A stretch of 64,000 nt of DNA from Haemonchus contortus. Taxonomy: Eukaryota; Nematoda; Chromadorea; Rhabditida; Trichostrongylidae. This document shows positions 42,103-54,019 of this stretch, piece by piece. The notes under the pieces were generated by a model. It did not search any database and was not told where the DNA came from. It worked only from the letters and a program-made list of their open reading frames with translations. Position numbers and translations under genes: made by a program. The DNA lies in NCBI GenBank assembly GCA_000469685.2, contig LS997567.1, positions 31,743,706 through 31,807,705 of the forward strand, given 5' to 3'. How positions within the stretch are numbered: position 1 is the first letter of the stretch; every line of letters starts with the position of its first letter.

Positions 42103-43486
42103 CAGGGGAAGGATCCCAAGTCGAAGTGGCCTTTTGAAATGAGACCTATACTGCTAGACGCATTTTTTGATGCTGATTTTAAATATGCATTCAAAATCTG
42201 CCAAACGATTCTCTGAACGAAGTTGTGGAGTTGGTCTCCGGAGATCGCTCAACAGGGGAAAGCACAAAAGCCATGGTCGCCGGCAGTCCAGCAGTGGTTG
42301 CTTGGACTGGAGGTAAGCGTGACGCTTCACAGGCACGGGGCCAAGGATCGGGCATGATGGGCGGTGGCGTTTTTGAACTTGCAGGACTTTTTCCTCCAGG
42401 TTGTAAAAAGCTGTTTATGTTAGCTTCACCGCCTTCAGCTACTTTCCAGTTGCTGGAGGCGTGTCAGTTCCTACCGTCTTCCATTGCTATCGACTAGTTT
42501 TCAAAAAAGGTGGGGGTTGCGGTCAGTTTTCAAAAAAAGTGAGGGTTGCCATGTGGCAAACCCGGCCAAGCATGGTATATATGGATGTAAGTAACACTGA
42601 AGAACAAGGAGTATTTCTGATCCTGTGATGTTGAACGCGCCCTTACAAGGAAGGAGCACAAGTTGACAGATAGTATCTCTTGTCTATCTTCTTTCTATCT
42701 TGCCTAATCCCTTTGACGAAGACCTCGATTTTGGGGGCGAAGAAGACTGCGTGATTGAGGACGTGGAGGCCGATCCACTGTGATAACCGGATGATGAGAG
42801 GAAACAGCAAGCACATCTAGAGGTCGTTGATGTTTGGTAATGTGGAAGTGTCCAAAGAGCAGGTGCAGGCTCTTCTTCCCAGCAAACTTGTTAGAGCGAG
42901 ATAACAAACGGATCCAGGTGGAAAGCGCTATCAGAAAAGTGAATTTTTTCATTTGTTGCGCTCAATGTGAAAGATTTTTTTGTTTCAAACACTTCGTGCT
43001 AGATTATCGCATCCGCCTATAATAGGTAAAGTTATCCTATACTGAATTCGAAGGGTACAACAATATGAATAGAATTTTTGTAATGCTGGTGGTTGGATTG
43101 GATGTCAGACGTAAGTAGGAACTGACTCGCATCCAGCAATTGGAAAGTCGCTGAAGCCGGTAAAGCTAACATAAACAGCGTTTTACAACCGGGAGGAAAA
43201 AGTCCTGCAAGATCAAAAACGCCGCCGCCCATCATGCCCGATCCTTGGTCCCGTGCCTATGAAGCGTCACGCTTACCTCCACTCCAAGCCGCCTCTGATG
43301 GGCTGCCGGCGGCCATGGCTTTTGTGTCTTACACTGTTTAGCGATCTCCGGAGACCACCTCCACAACTTTGTTCAGAGATTCGTTTGGCAGATTTTGAAT
43401 GCAGATTTGAAATCAGCATCAAAAAATACGCCTAGCAGTACTGGTCCCATTTCAAATAGCCACTTCGACTTGGGATCTTTCCCTCG
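42103..43486 (+). mobile_element. Foldback DNA element, copy 1, inside the RTE
   Basis: This 1384 bp element has ends CAGGGGAAGGATCCC and (complement) CGAGGGAAAGATCCC, and TCA target duplications at 42100-42102 and 43487-43489. The arms are about 400 bp long: 42115-42500 and 43090-43480 are inverted copies. A ~90-codon frame with GESTKAMVAGSPAVVAW and GSGMMGGGVF runs inwards in the arms. The middle (42640-43030) is unique and has no transposase that I recognise. A 3 bp duplication suits PIF/Harbinger or CACTA-type enzymes. Confidence 0.82.
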
Positions 43487-43489
43487 TCA

Positions 43490-44010
43490 GATCGCAATCA
43501 TGTTTGCCTACAAGGAGAACCCTTAGAGGATGTCGATTAATACGTGTACCTTGGCGGACTTCTTAACATGAAAAATGAGCTGAGGAGCGAACTGATGAGA
43601 AGGAAAAAAGCCGGCTGGGCCGCGTATAACTCGAACAGAAACGTAATTGAACAGGCCAGGGACGATGAATTGCGAGCAACCTTGTTTAACTCCACGGTGC
43701 TACCAGCCCTGAACTACTCAAGCGAAACCTGGTCTCTGACAAGAAATTTGGAAAACCAGCTACGAAGGATACAAATATCCTTCGAGCGTCGAATGTTCGG
43801 GATAACCTTGCATCAACAACGGCTCAACAGGCTCCACAACGAAGACATACGTTCGTTGTCTAAAGTTCGCGATATTATTCTGCACATTGACCAAGCAAAA
43901 CACACCTTTGCTGGACATCTGATAAGGCGTGATGGCGGTCGTTGGCTTACAAGTGTGTGCTGGGAACCACGCGAGAAGAAACGGCATCGTGTTCGAAGTC
44001 CTCCACGATA
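43490..44010 (+). pseudogene. RTE-1-like LINE ORF2, 3' part
   Basis: The RTE reading resumes after the foldback element. YVYLGGLLNMKNELRSELMR (43540-43600), AGWAAYNSNRN, LFNSTVLPALNYSSETWSLT (43683-43742) and the SKVRDII...AGHLIRRDGGRW tail (43860-43960) are the usual C-terminal landmarks of RTE polyproteins. One stop at 43538 lies just before YVYLG. The frame ends at 44010. Confidence 0.87.
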
Positions 44011-44011
44011 G

Positions 44012-44659
44012 CAAGACTCTCTTGCTCACAGAAACAGTATCTGCGATTCTAATTCAATTGAGGTACCATCCACTGGACAACATTGGCTCAAGATAGAAAA
44101 TCGTGGGGAAGAAATTGGGACCCGCGCAAGAGCAATCGCAGCTGATAACGGGTCGCCAAGTAATCCAAGTATCTATGTTAACATGCTTGTGAACTGCTCA
44201 GCATGGACCCGACAACCAGCGTTGTTGTTACTTTTGTGGAAACATCCAGCGGTCTTGCATTGAGTCTATTCATGACCACGACTTTTTGAGCAGTATGTGT
44301 GGTGCTCCCACACCTATGCAATTATTGCAATGGAAGAGATTGCTCCAATCGGCCAACAATGAGGACTGCCTACCAAAGAATCTATCTTGAGTTGGCTCGC
44401 GTGTTCGCAAAATGCTGAGAGCGTACCTTCTATGATTTTTGCAAAATTGCTATTTGGTGCAAGCAAAAAGCAAGTTTGTGCAGGAGAGAAGCGGGTATTA
44501 GAAAATGAGTTTCCTCGACAAGTTCATGAATGCTCTGCATTCTTCGGTAGAACAAAGTTTGAAGTTTGCTTCCTGAATATCACTGATTGCCATTAGCGCA
44601 TATTAGGCTGTTATTAGCCAATCCTGCATTCAACATTCATGGGAGGATCGTTAGTACTA
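44012..44659. other. No gene seen
   Basis: Probably the 3' flank of the RTE and the 3' end of the minus-strand Bel/Pao remnant. No LTR was recognised. Confidence 0.4.
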
Positions 44660-45122
44660 CCGTCAACTTCGAGCAGAGTACATAGGTATGAGTGGAATTG
44701 CCACCCTAATGTCTTCAAATTTTCGTACAACCTCGTATGCTCGACGTTTCTGAGGCTCTCTTGATTCCTGATCTTTACTGATTGTCATGCCTTCATCATT
44801 TTCGATAAGTTCTACTTTTTCGCTATAGCACCACTTTCCACTAGGAAGGTATTCTCGCTTCACAGTCAGGTGCAAGTTTTCGAAGAACGCGTGTCTGGGT
44901 TGCTTCAAATGTTTGTGTGACTGTCACGTACAGCTGTACGGTATTCTGCGTTGCACTTTTATCAGAACTTGGCTGCAATCGCTTTTGGGTGTGCAATTGC
45001 CTGTTCTGTCTGAGATACCGAATGAATGAATTCCAGATCAAAATCATGATCGGAATCGTCTGCGCTTTGGCAGGCGCTTGGTAGAGCAAACTTCGCGCTT
45101 CCGTGTAGTAGTTCGATCTGTC
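44660..45122 (-). pseudogene. Bel/Pao Pol C-terminal fragment (DUF5641-like)
   Basis: On the minus strand RQIELLHGSAKFALPSACQS with an acidic DDSDHDFDLEFIHSV stretch resembles the linker after the Bel/Pao integrase. HLTVKREYLPSGKWCYSEKV and ELIENDEG then match the start of the DUF5641 barrel. It reads on in the same frame from the integrase part at 46495 if the foldback element between is set aside. This is the last identifiable part of the shattered element that starts at 55.49 kb. Confidence 0.72.
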
Positions 45123-45125
45123 TTA

Positions 45126-46491
45126 CAAGGGAAGGATCCCAAGTCGAAGTGGCCATTTGAAATGGGACCAATACTGCTAGGCGCATTTTTGATGCTGATT
45201 TCAAATCTGCATTCAAAATCTGCTAAGCGATTCTCTGAACGAATTTATGGAGGTGGCCTACGGGGAACGTTCAACAGCGTAAAGCACAAAAGCCATGGCC
45301 GCCGGCATCAGAGGTGGCTTGGAGTGGAGGTAAGCGTGACGCTTCATAGGCATGGGACCACGGTGGGCGACGGTGTTTTTGCATCTTGCAGGACTTTATT
45401 CTCCAAATTGGAAAAATCTTTTTATGTTAGTTTTACCGCCTTCAGCGACTTGCTGGATGCGACTCAGTTCCTACTTAAGCCGTCTGACATCTAATCCAAC
45501 CACCATCATTACAAAATTCTATTCATATTGTTGTACCTTTCAAATTCACTGTAGCATAACTTTAACCCATTATAAGCGGATGCGATAATCTAGCACAAAG
45601 TGTTTAAAACAAAAAACTTTCACATTAAGCGCAACAAATGAAAACTTCACTTTCTGATAGCGCTTTCCACCTGGATTCGTTTGTTATCTCGCTCTAACAA
45701 GTTTGCTGGGAAGAAGAACCTGCACCTGCCCTTTGGACACTTCCACATTACCAAACATCAACGACCTCTATATGTGCTTGCTGTTTCCTCTCATCATCCG
45801 GTTATCACAGTGGATCGGCCTCCACGTCCACATTCAAGCAGTATTCTTCGCCCTCAAAATCGAGGTCTTCGTCAAAGGGATTCCGCAAGATAGAGAGAAG
45901 ATAGAGAAGAGAAGCTATCTATCAACTTGTGCTCCTTCCTTGTAGGGGCGCATTCAACATCACAGGATCCGAAATACTCCTTGTTCTTCAGTGTTACTTC
46001 CATCCATATATACCATACTTGGCCGGGTTTGCCACATGGCAACCCTCACCTTTTTTGGAAACTGACCGCAACCCCCACCTTTTTTAAAAACTAGTCGATA
46101 GCAATGGAAGACGGTTTGAGTAGGAACTGACACGCCTCCAGCAACTGGAAAGTAGCTGAAGGCGGTAAAGCTAACATAAACAGCTTTTTACAACCTGGAG
46201 GAAAAAGTCCTGCAAGATCAAAAACGCCACCGCCCATCATGCCCGATCCTTGGCCCCGTGCCTGTGAAGCGTCACTCTTACCTCCACTCCAAGCAACCAC
46301 TGCTGGACTGCCGGCGACCATGGCTTTTGTGCTTTCCCCTGCTGAGCGATCACCGGAGACCACCTCCACAACTTCATTCAAAGAATCGTTTTGCAGATTT
46401 CGAATGCATATTTGAAATCAGCATCAAAAAATACGTCTAGCAGTATAGGTCTCATTTCAAAAGGCCACTTCGACTTGGGATCCTTCCCTTG
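45126..46491 (-). mobile_element. Foldback DNA element, copy 2, inside Bel/Pao remnant
   Basis: This 1366 bp element has ends CAAGGGAAGGATCCCAAG on both sides and TTA duplications at 45123-45125 and 46492-46494. It lies inverted relative to copy 1: the frame 46381-46091 (minus) matches the frame 42225-42497 of copy 1 almost residue for residue. The left arm (45126-45480) is more diverged. Confidence 0.85.
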
Positions 46492-47450
46492 TTAGTGTTA
46501 TTTCATTCAGATCCGTGAGGATAATTTTTGTAGGCGGTCCGGTGTTGATAATCGCTTCAATTCGAGTAATTGCAGTGGTCATCCCAGGGAATGAAGGTTT
46601 TATATGACCGATGACTCTGCATAAACATCGTTTCTCCTTTCCATCTGATCGCTTCCACACGGCACCCATCCAAGGAGCCTCGGGGGTTGAATTTCCATTT
46701 CATGCCTTGGGAGGCGCAGTATCACATGACTGAGTGACCGTCCGTGACATTGTTTGAGAGCAAGCGGTCAATGACTACCTGCCCGAGCTTTGAATTTGTT
46801 CTGCAGTCGGAGCGTGTTATCTTTGGTAGTCCTTTTCTTGACAAGACCCCAACGAAGCTGTTTAGGAGAGCAGTAGCTATCATTATTTGAACGACTCCTG
46901 AATGTACCGCTCTCTTAGATAGACACTAAGCACACGTACATTTTTTCCTTCCCTTCGAGTCGAATGGGCCTTTCACTCGCAGCGAACTTTTTGGCATGGT
47001 TCCGTTATTACGACTCTGTCTTTTGGTGAGGGAGACATCTAGAAGGCTTCAAATGGAATACCATGACACCGATTGTGAGATACAATTCTTTTGCCTTGTA
47101 ATGAGAGTACATGACCTTTGCCACAGTGAGTATTTTCGCAGTAAATCATTGTTAATATCAGGCGAGCTAGATCCGAATCATTCGACATTCGGTGGTCTGG
47201 TATAGAGAGGAGAAGTCGCAAGGCGATTTCTCGATTTACGTCGAATCCCAAAATTTTAATTGCGAAATGTATTTATATGGGAAAACCCTTGTATGCTTAC
47301 ACGGCAATTTTCTAAGGCCAAATGCATTTCTTTCTGCGACCACTAAATCATCTGTACGAATTTCCATTTTTCTGGGGAAGTTGGTGAGGTTTGCTATTGT
47401 TACAAAGTCGAACGTTTTTTGATTAAATCGATGCAAGCACTTTCATAGGG
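46492..47450 (-). pseudogene. Bel/Pao integrase region, decayed
   Basis: From 47436 downwards the minus strand gives LARLILTMIYCENTHCGKGH (an integrase zinc-binding-like part, ~47170-47110). Then come a SDCRTNSKLGQVVIDRL stretch near 46800 and GMKWKFNPRGS near 46695, as in the catalytic core end. MGAVWKRSDGKEKRC and TRIEAIINTGPPTKIILTDL follow (46669-46500). Several frameshifts separate these. Order and spacing fit Bel/Pao integrase. Confidence 0.72.
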
Positions 47451-47591
47451 TTTTGCCAAGCAAAACTAGTGTCCGTAATACTCGGGTGCACCTCGAGAAC
47501 CGTGTAATATTGATTTGGGTTGATCTAATTCTTCCAAATTCAGACTACCGACTCATTCCGCGATATTTTCCATACAGCTCAACAAAAAAAT

Positions 47592-47598
47592 TCCTTGG
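47592..47598 (+). repeat. Possible 7 bp target duplication, left (Penelope pair 2)
   Basis: TCCTTGG here and at 50940-50946 bracket the second Penelope pair. Short, so only suggestive. Confidence 0.45.
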
Positions 47599-47661
47599 CT
47601 CACGTTGTTAGAATTCTTCTGCTGTACGAGGTTTTTAGGTGGAACATTTATTAACTTAACG

Positions 47662-47693
47662 GTCTAACGTTTCGACGTAATCGTCGTCTTCAG
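47662..47693 (-). ncRNA. Hammerhead-ribozyme-like core (Penelope family 2, minus arm)
   Basis: On the minus strand CTGAAGA, one unpaired base, a GACG-ATTA-CGTC hairpin and GAAAC follow in order. Stems I and III were not resolved. Confidence 0.6.
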
Positions 47694-48198
47694 CGGCCTA
47701 AACGCAATTCGAGATGTTTCGCAATATCCGATGCATTTGACTCTATAACAAAAAAAAACGACAGAAATTTATCGGAAACTCACCAGGCTCCACCGTCAAA
47801 GCGGGAAGAATCCGCTGTCGCCACAGGCGACTGTCAGTAGCGAATGAGACTTATTGATGTCTCTCTTATACTGATAAGGGAAACCGTATTACGATACTAC
47901 TGACCATGAGTCATAGCTCGCAGAGCGGTAGGTATGGCAAGAGGTCACTGGTTATTGATGGACACTCACCCCTGTTGTTCATCTTGGGATTCCTTTGCAG
48001 AATCCAGAACGCCTCTAATGCCTTTCTTGCTGGAATTTCCGTCTCCTGCCCTAATACCGTGCACTTTACTTCATAATTTTCACCGTTGTGCTCCTCAACT
48101 TTATGTCGACCGAGCGCTGTCAAAGGGTTCCCGCGCTTCATACTAGCTAGATGTTCTTTTACCCGCATAGCTAATTGTCGTCCTGTTTCACCGATATA

Positions 48199-48723
48199 CA
48201 GTAGCGCTCAAAAGTCTTCGGTGAAATGGTTCTTCAGCCGTACTTTTCAGTCGTAACTTCTTTCCTACTGGATCTAATCAAGCGAAATTGCTATATTCGA
48301 AGCGTGGATGTATTGTGAATATTTAACACTATTAACCAGCAGTCTGATCATGTTCCAGATATTCCAAAGGCCTTGAACTCCAAATCGACTAAAAATACCG
48401 ATGGTGGTCCTTCTAGAATCTCTTCCTTTTTTATCATATCTAAAGTGTACTAAAGGTAACGCCGATCACAAGAGATGAGAAAAACGCACATAAGGTACGA
48501 ATAAGTGCAGACGTCAACAATTTAGTTTTAGCAAAATCTGCTACCACAACAAACACCTTGCTCTATCTGTGGATATTGCAGCTCTACAGTGAATTAGGGT
48601 TGGGTAGGGTGAAGTATGCTCTAGTTAGACATATCCAAATTTCGTGTCATTCGGTCTACTAAGAAAAAAGTTATGAACGAAAAGGCTTCAGAGCATTTCA
48701 CCGAAGACTTTTGAGCGCTACTG
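48199..48723 (+). mobile_element. Short TIR transposon (MITE), copy C
   Basis: 525 bp with the same ends as copies A and B and TA on both sides (48197-48198, 48724-48725). The other arm of the Penelope pair carries the uninterrupted site near 50693-50700, which proves the borders and the TA duplication. Same orientation as copy A. Confidence 0.92.
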
Positions 48724-48972
48724 TAGGTTGAACCACGTGCCAGGCATTCTAGCTGGTAGATCACGCCCATAAGTGCTTTCCCGTAGGGACATATGGTACA
48801 GTCGTTTGTCAAGCACTGTTTATCGTAGAGCCGATTTCGAACCAACTGTTGCTTGATGTTGCTGTTGGGCATATTCACCAATTGGACAACATCTTGCAGG
48901 TCAGCTCTGGAAATGCTCCGTCATGTTGCATTGCTGACTTCATCGGAAATGAAAGGAAACAGAGAAGTTAAG

Positions 48973-50939
48973 AGATCTACTGCGCACTAAAATCAGACAG
49001 GATCATGCGTTGCTGACAACTTACAATCCTAATCGTGGCTTAACAGTTCTGGTACCATTTATATTTACGCGTAGTTTTTGTAAGGAACCCCCTCCGGTGC
49101 CTGAGGCTGACGTTAAGTTTGAGATTTTATCCGCAAGAGTCCTAACTGTGTTCAAGCAATACAGAGGACTACGGAATACGAACCTGACGTATAACCAAAG
49201 GCAAGGGTTGAAAGAATTACGTGAGTTAAGATCGAATGGTACCCTACGCATATCGATCAGTGATAAAGGTGGTGAGTTCGTCGTTATGTCGCAATCACTT
49301 GATCAAGCCATAACCGAACGCCATCTCAGCTACTCCTCTGTTTACTGCCGCGTTACTGGGAAAGACTTTTCATCACAATGCAGCCGCCTCAATCATATTC
49401 GGTTGAACGTCGCTAAAACTGCAGGTATTGATGGAAAGTTGGTCAGTAGGCTCAAACTGGATAATCCAAATTGTCCAGTTTTTTATAGCCTCATAAGACC
49501 CATAAACTGTACTTCCTCTACTGATAGGCTGTCAACATCACCGGACCCTTACAAAATTCGTCCCATCATTAGTTGTGTGTGGGGGGGGGCAACTGATAGA
49601 ATCTCGTGGTTTTTCAATAACATTGTAAGCCAGCTGTTGACCTTGGTTCCATCTCATCTGTCCAATACTAAGCATTTCCTTGATCTCTTACATACCTCCA
49701 ACTTTGGAGAGTAATGTAATCGAATCTTTTGACGTCTTTTCGCTTTATACTAATGTCCAAAACGAGCAGGCCTTACAAGCATTATCCGAAATGCCCGATA
49801 GGCATGCTAATGACATCAATACCTTTAGACTCAGTAAAATGCACATAATGGCATAGTAAAGGAATGCTTGAGCTGCAACATCTTCAAATGGGCAGGGAAG
49901 AATTTTTCCCAAGTGAGAGGGCTTGCCATGGGTCAACGACTGGCTCCGGTTCTTGCGGTTTGTTTTATGGGTAGAATTGAAGAGCGGGTTTTGGAACGTC
50001 ATCCTTTAATGTACTGCAGATATATCGATGAATGCTTCATCGTGACGTCTACACAGTTCGCAATTGACGAGTGTTTCCGACTTATGAATGAACAGTCGCA
50101 GTACATTAAACTCACACGAGAGATACCACATAACGGTTGGCTCCCTTATTTCAACACACAAGTCGAGGTGTCCAGCGGCGTTGTAAGTGTAAAGTGGTAC
50201 CGTGAAGCTACTTCGGTGAATATTCTTATTCACGCTACATCAGCTCATCCACAAGTCGTCAAACGTGCAGTCGTCAACATCATGCTAAGAACGGCAACAA
50301 GTATCTGCACGGGTGAAGTTGAGCTTCAAGAGTCACGATGTTTAGCTTGCGAGATAGCTGCTGCCAATGGCTATACGGTAACACAGAGTCGTGGAAAGCG
50401 CTGCACCAGTACGCAAGGGTCCTCGCGCGTTACGAAACTACCACTTTGTCTTCCTTTCATTTCCGATGAAGTCAGCACTGCAATACGACGGAGCATTTCC
50501 AGAGCTGACCTGCAAGATGTTGTCCAATTGGTGAATATACCCAACAGCAAGATCAAGCAACAGTTGGTTCGAAATCGGTCCTACGATAAACAGTGCTTGA
50601 CAAACGACCGTACCATATGTCCCTACGGGAAAGCAGGTGATTGCGCACTCATGGGCGTGATCTACCAGCTAGAATGTCTGGCATGTGGTTCAACCTATAT
50701 CGGTGGAACAGGATGACAATTAGCTATACGGGTAAAAGATTATCTAGCTAGTGTGAAGCGCGGGAACCCTATTGCAAAACATCTCGAATTGCGTTTAGGC
50801 CTCTGAAGACGACGATTACGTCGAAACGTTAGACCGTTAGGTTAATAAATGTTCCACCTAAAAAACTCGTACGGCAGAAGAATTCTAACAACATAAACAA
50901 CGATGCCGAGGTTAAAACAAGAGAGAAGTTGGAGAAAAC
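48973..50939 (+). pseudogene. Penelope-like retroelement, family 2, plus-strand arm
   Basis: The N-terminal RT part (49010-49714) includes ISISDKGGEFVVMSQSLDQA and KIRPIISCVWGG. The motif A region SFDVFSLYTNV lies at about 49722-49755 in a shifted frame. Then 49868-50716 has GLAMGQRLAP, YCRYIDECFIV (the second catalytic Asp of YIDD is Glu here) and the GIY-YIG start MGVIYQLECLACGSTYIGG. The endonuclease is cut by a stop at 50714. The 3' part holds a hammerhead-like core and an ATGCCGAG tail. It differs clearly from family 1 (roughly half the residues by eye). Confidence 0.88.
50803..50834 (+). ncRNA. Hammerhead-ribozyme-like core (Penelope family 2, plus arm)
   Basis: CTGAAGA-C-GACG-ATTA-CGTC-GAAAC, the same layout as in family 1 with a different stem sequence. 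The stem pairing is kept although the bases differ between families. Confidence 0.62.
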
Positions 50940-50946
50940 TCCTTGG
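50940..50946 (+). repeat. Possible 7 bp target duplication, right (Penelope pair 2)
   Basis: TCCTTGG, as at 47592-47598, just after the ATGCCGAG tail. Confidence 0.45.
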
Positions 50947-52700
50947 GTTTTTTTTCGAGCCATCAAGGGCCTCTCACCCGATCGTGGTTTTCAGCTATGT
51001 GTGAGGTGAGTCCTCTCGTTCCAGCACTTTCTGGATCGTAATCGGCAGGCAAGTAGCAGTGATTAACTACTGTCTCTCCTGCTTCTTCTATTAGCTGCTT
51101 CAACTGACAGATGTGTTTACTTTGATTAAAGGAATTATTTTATCGTGTGTGCTGATTTTATCCGCGTTAGCTCTATTTCGCTGTCACTCACGATATTGAT
51201 TGAAGGAGTTTTCGGCCTCAATTTGCTTTGCAATGTTTCTGCTAAAGTTATGCCACTCAAAATTGCAAGTAGTTGTTTTGGTATCATTTGAAGTGTCTTC
51301 TTTGGTGTTATCTGAGTCTTTCCACTTATAAGTTGGGGAGCTGCATGCGTATCACTGTCCTGCAAATACGCACATGCCGCTATTGCTAATTGGCTGACGT
51401 CGCAGAATACTAATAGGTTACGGCATTTGTCGGCATCGCCCAAGTCGGCTACGCGTTTTGGGATCGTGATTGGCACGTAATTGATTTCTCGACGAGCGGT
51501 ACTCCATTTATGACGCAGTTCTGCAAGTATGCGGTCATCTTGTTTGAAGTCGTGTCATATATTTCTCTCATCACCGACTTCAGTTTTACGAGCAGGGTCG
51601 TATATTGAGTTTATCTGGCTCGCAATGTCTCTGTCTCGTTTTCCAGATAATCTTTTTGTTTTTTTTTGTGGTACTACTGTGATACTCACTTGGAATTCAT
51701 CTGTTTTTGTGTTGAACACCACTCCCAGGAGTTGAATTCTTGTTTCGTTCTTGCTTTGGAATGACATCATTGGAATTAAAACATGTTTACGCAAGCTCAT
51801 GTCACCCTCCGCGACGAATGCTCTGGATTTCCTCTATTTTGAGAGCTTTTTCGGGAATGTTTGCTTGAAGAAGAATGTTGTCTACATGTAAGTTTTCCAC
51901 GATCTCCTGAGCTGTATCCGTGTTTTTGTGAGTGAGGTAGGCTAGGAAGACAATTTTAAGAATGCTTCAGATGCCTTCAAGCCTAAAGGTAAACGAGTGA
52001 AACGGTATTCTATTGTAAGGTGTTCGTGAATTATTTGCAGCCTTGAACCATAAAAAACTGCAGAGATCTTTGCGCTCTTCTTGCAAATTCAATCGTGTGG
52101 GTGCTGCTTGGATATCGCAGCAGTAATGTTTTACCGATTCTGCTTGCAACAAGAATGTCATGAATTTTGTTCACAAACGATTCTCCGGTAGGAATAACGG
52201 CTTTCGAAAAGAGCTGCCCGCATTTTTTTCGACGAAGCGTCGAACATTATTCAGAGTGCTTTTGGCTTTGGCAATCCGTACTTACTTCATTCGCGTATTC
52301 GAACACATTCGAGGGAATGAACCTTCGGAAAATTTTTGTACTATTTTTGTTGTTCCTAGTTATCTGTTGGTGTTTTCACAATGAAATAAGCCTACGAAAA
52401 GCAGCAGCATAGTCATCTCAGAATTCAGTAACATTCTCAGTGGTAGTGGAGCTGTGATAATAATATTCAAGTCCAACAAGAATATCTGACTACTATGTAT
52501 CCTTGCTTCTGTGTTCAAAGATTAGAGCTAACATTTCGGCATTCGCCTCCATCATGGCTTGAAAGTCGAAAAACTATCGAGATTGCTACTCTGATAAGGC
52601 GAGTTAAACCCAAAACAGCTCTCTAGACTAGGAAAGAGTAGTCGAAATCCTTGCTAAGGTCAAGGAAAGGTCTATCTAATAGTATATTCTAAAGAATACG
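50947..52700 (-). pseudogene. Bel/Pao reverse transcriptase and RNase H region, decayed
   Basis: From high to low coordinates the minus strand reads: TRLNLQEERKDLCSFLWF (~52090-52040) as at the Pao RT palm; LLGVVFNTKTDEFQVSI (~51740-51690) with RDIASQINSIYDPARKT (~51630-51580), a Peptidase_A17-type stretch; LLVFCDVSQLAIAACAYLQD (~51415-51355), the RNase H-like core; and CYLPADYDPESAGTRGLTSH (~51060-51000) as before the WW.GP motif. There are several frameshifts. The integrase part continues at 47450 beyond the Penelope pair. Confidence 0.78.
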
Positions 52701-52736
52701 GAAGTTTTGATGATGTCTCTAAATTCGTGGATTGTA

Positions 52737-54017
52737 CAGGGTGTCCCAAAGTTATTGGCGCCGAATTAGAGCAATATATTTGAAACTTCTCAACTGCGAA
52801 AGACGCACGCACGAAAATTTCTATGCACGCTAGCTAACACTATGTGCTACAACATGCTAAATTCGCATTTCGAAATATCCCCCATGAGCGCGGATGAAAG
52901 TCAAAGTTTGCTCTCGACCTGATCGCATGTGGCACGCAGGTATCCTTCTCCATTTCTTCCCAGCCGTTCTTCAGCCTTTGCACTCTAGGACTCCAAACTG
53001 TGACTGCGAACTCGACCGATTCTCTTCTAATCAGAGACCTTTCGCGGTAGTTTAGTGAGTCAAGTTCGAGAAAATAGGATGACCATTCCTCTTCACCAAT
53101 AAAGTCGGGCGGCTGTCCTCGGCACCACTCGTGGGCAAGCTTGGCTCTGTGGGCTGGAGTAGCGTTGTGCTGAAAGGACTACAGGATGTTTCAGAAAACG
53201 AACTTGGATCAGTGCTTCGTTACTTTTATCAGTACTCTGTTTGAGCAGTGGTCTTGGTCAATCTTCACGCCTGCACCGAAGAGTCCACAAGCGGCTCACC
53301 CTTGCCAGTGACTTCTTCAAAAAACATCAGCTTGCTGTTCTTCTAGCAACCTTTTTGTGAGAGACTGCACAATAGATGTTTTTTTCGGAACGCGAACTTT
53401 TTGGTTGTTGAGGGATGGTTTTATCGCAGAAAAAATTTTGACCAGAGAAAAAGACGAAGGGTTGCGTGTCATCACTCAAGTGGGTCTGCGACTTTCTGCA
53501 TTTTGACCCTGCAGTGTCTGTTGGGATAGGAATTGAAGCAAAATTTCTGCGTACGATAGGAATGGCAGTGAAGCTCCTGCATGATACTCTTCCATTGCGA
53601 TAACTTTTGTAAGCCGTGCCCGTTGACTTCCTTTTGATGGGTCACCCACGATCCCGACCGATTGGCAGAGGAACCATTTCTAGTCCTATCTTCAGGAACA
53701 TTCTGCCTTTCTACCTTTCCTGGTTCGTCTCTGATTCAATCCTCTTTTCTATATTGTTTAATAGCCTCCTATACGGTTATTATAAAAATCCCAATGAATT
53801 CCATAATGCCCTTCCAACTCTCGCGTGTCAATGATTGCAAGTGGCATTGAATGAGCCTCCTCCATCTGAAAGATATTGGGAGTTCCGCATCAGTAACCAT
53901 GCATATTGCAAGGAAACCTTCTTATGCAACTACTTAATAACAGGCAATGTGAATTTGATAAATATTTTTACCTTAGAAATTTCTGAATTTTAGCGCCAAT
54001 AATTTGGGGACATCCTG
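52737..54017 (-). mobile_element. mariner transposon with decayed transposase
   Basis: This 1281 bp element has ends CAGGGTGTCCCAAAGTTATT and the near-complement at 53991-54017, with TA on both sides (52735-52736, 54018-54019). The length is typical for mariner. The minus strand shows HNATPAHRAKLAHEWC (~53175-53125), the region of the second catalytic Asp (here D is replaced by N), then PPDFIGEEEWSSYFLELDSL. Further up, VKIFSAIKPSLNNQKVRV recalls the EKIF...NRQND motif. Stops break the frame. It is a different mariner family from the TTAGGTTGG copies. Confidence 0.82.
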
Positions 54018-54019
54018 TA

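Larger units (their letters stand above)
47599..48972 (-). pseudogene. Penelope-like retroelement, family 2, minus-strand arm
   Basis: This is a 5'-truncated copy carrying the end of the RT part and the GIY-YIG endonuclease: NSNIKQQLVRNRLYDKQCLT (48870-48800), MGVIYQLECLARGST, then YIGETGRQLAMRVKEHLASM (48195-48130) and ARKALEAFWILQRNPKMNN. It is split by TIR element copy C at 48199-48723 between the T and the YIG of the endonuclease motif. The 3' end (47605-47693) is an inverted match of 50803-50893. Confidence 0.87.
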
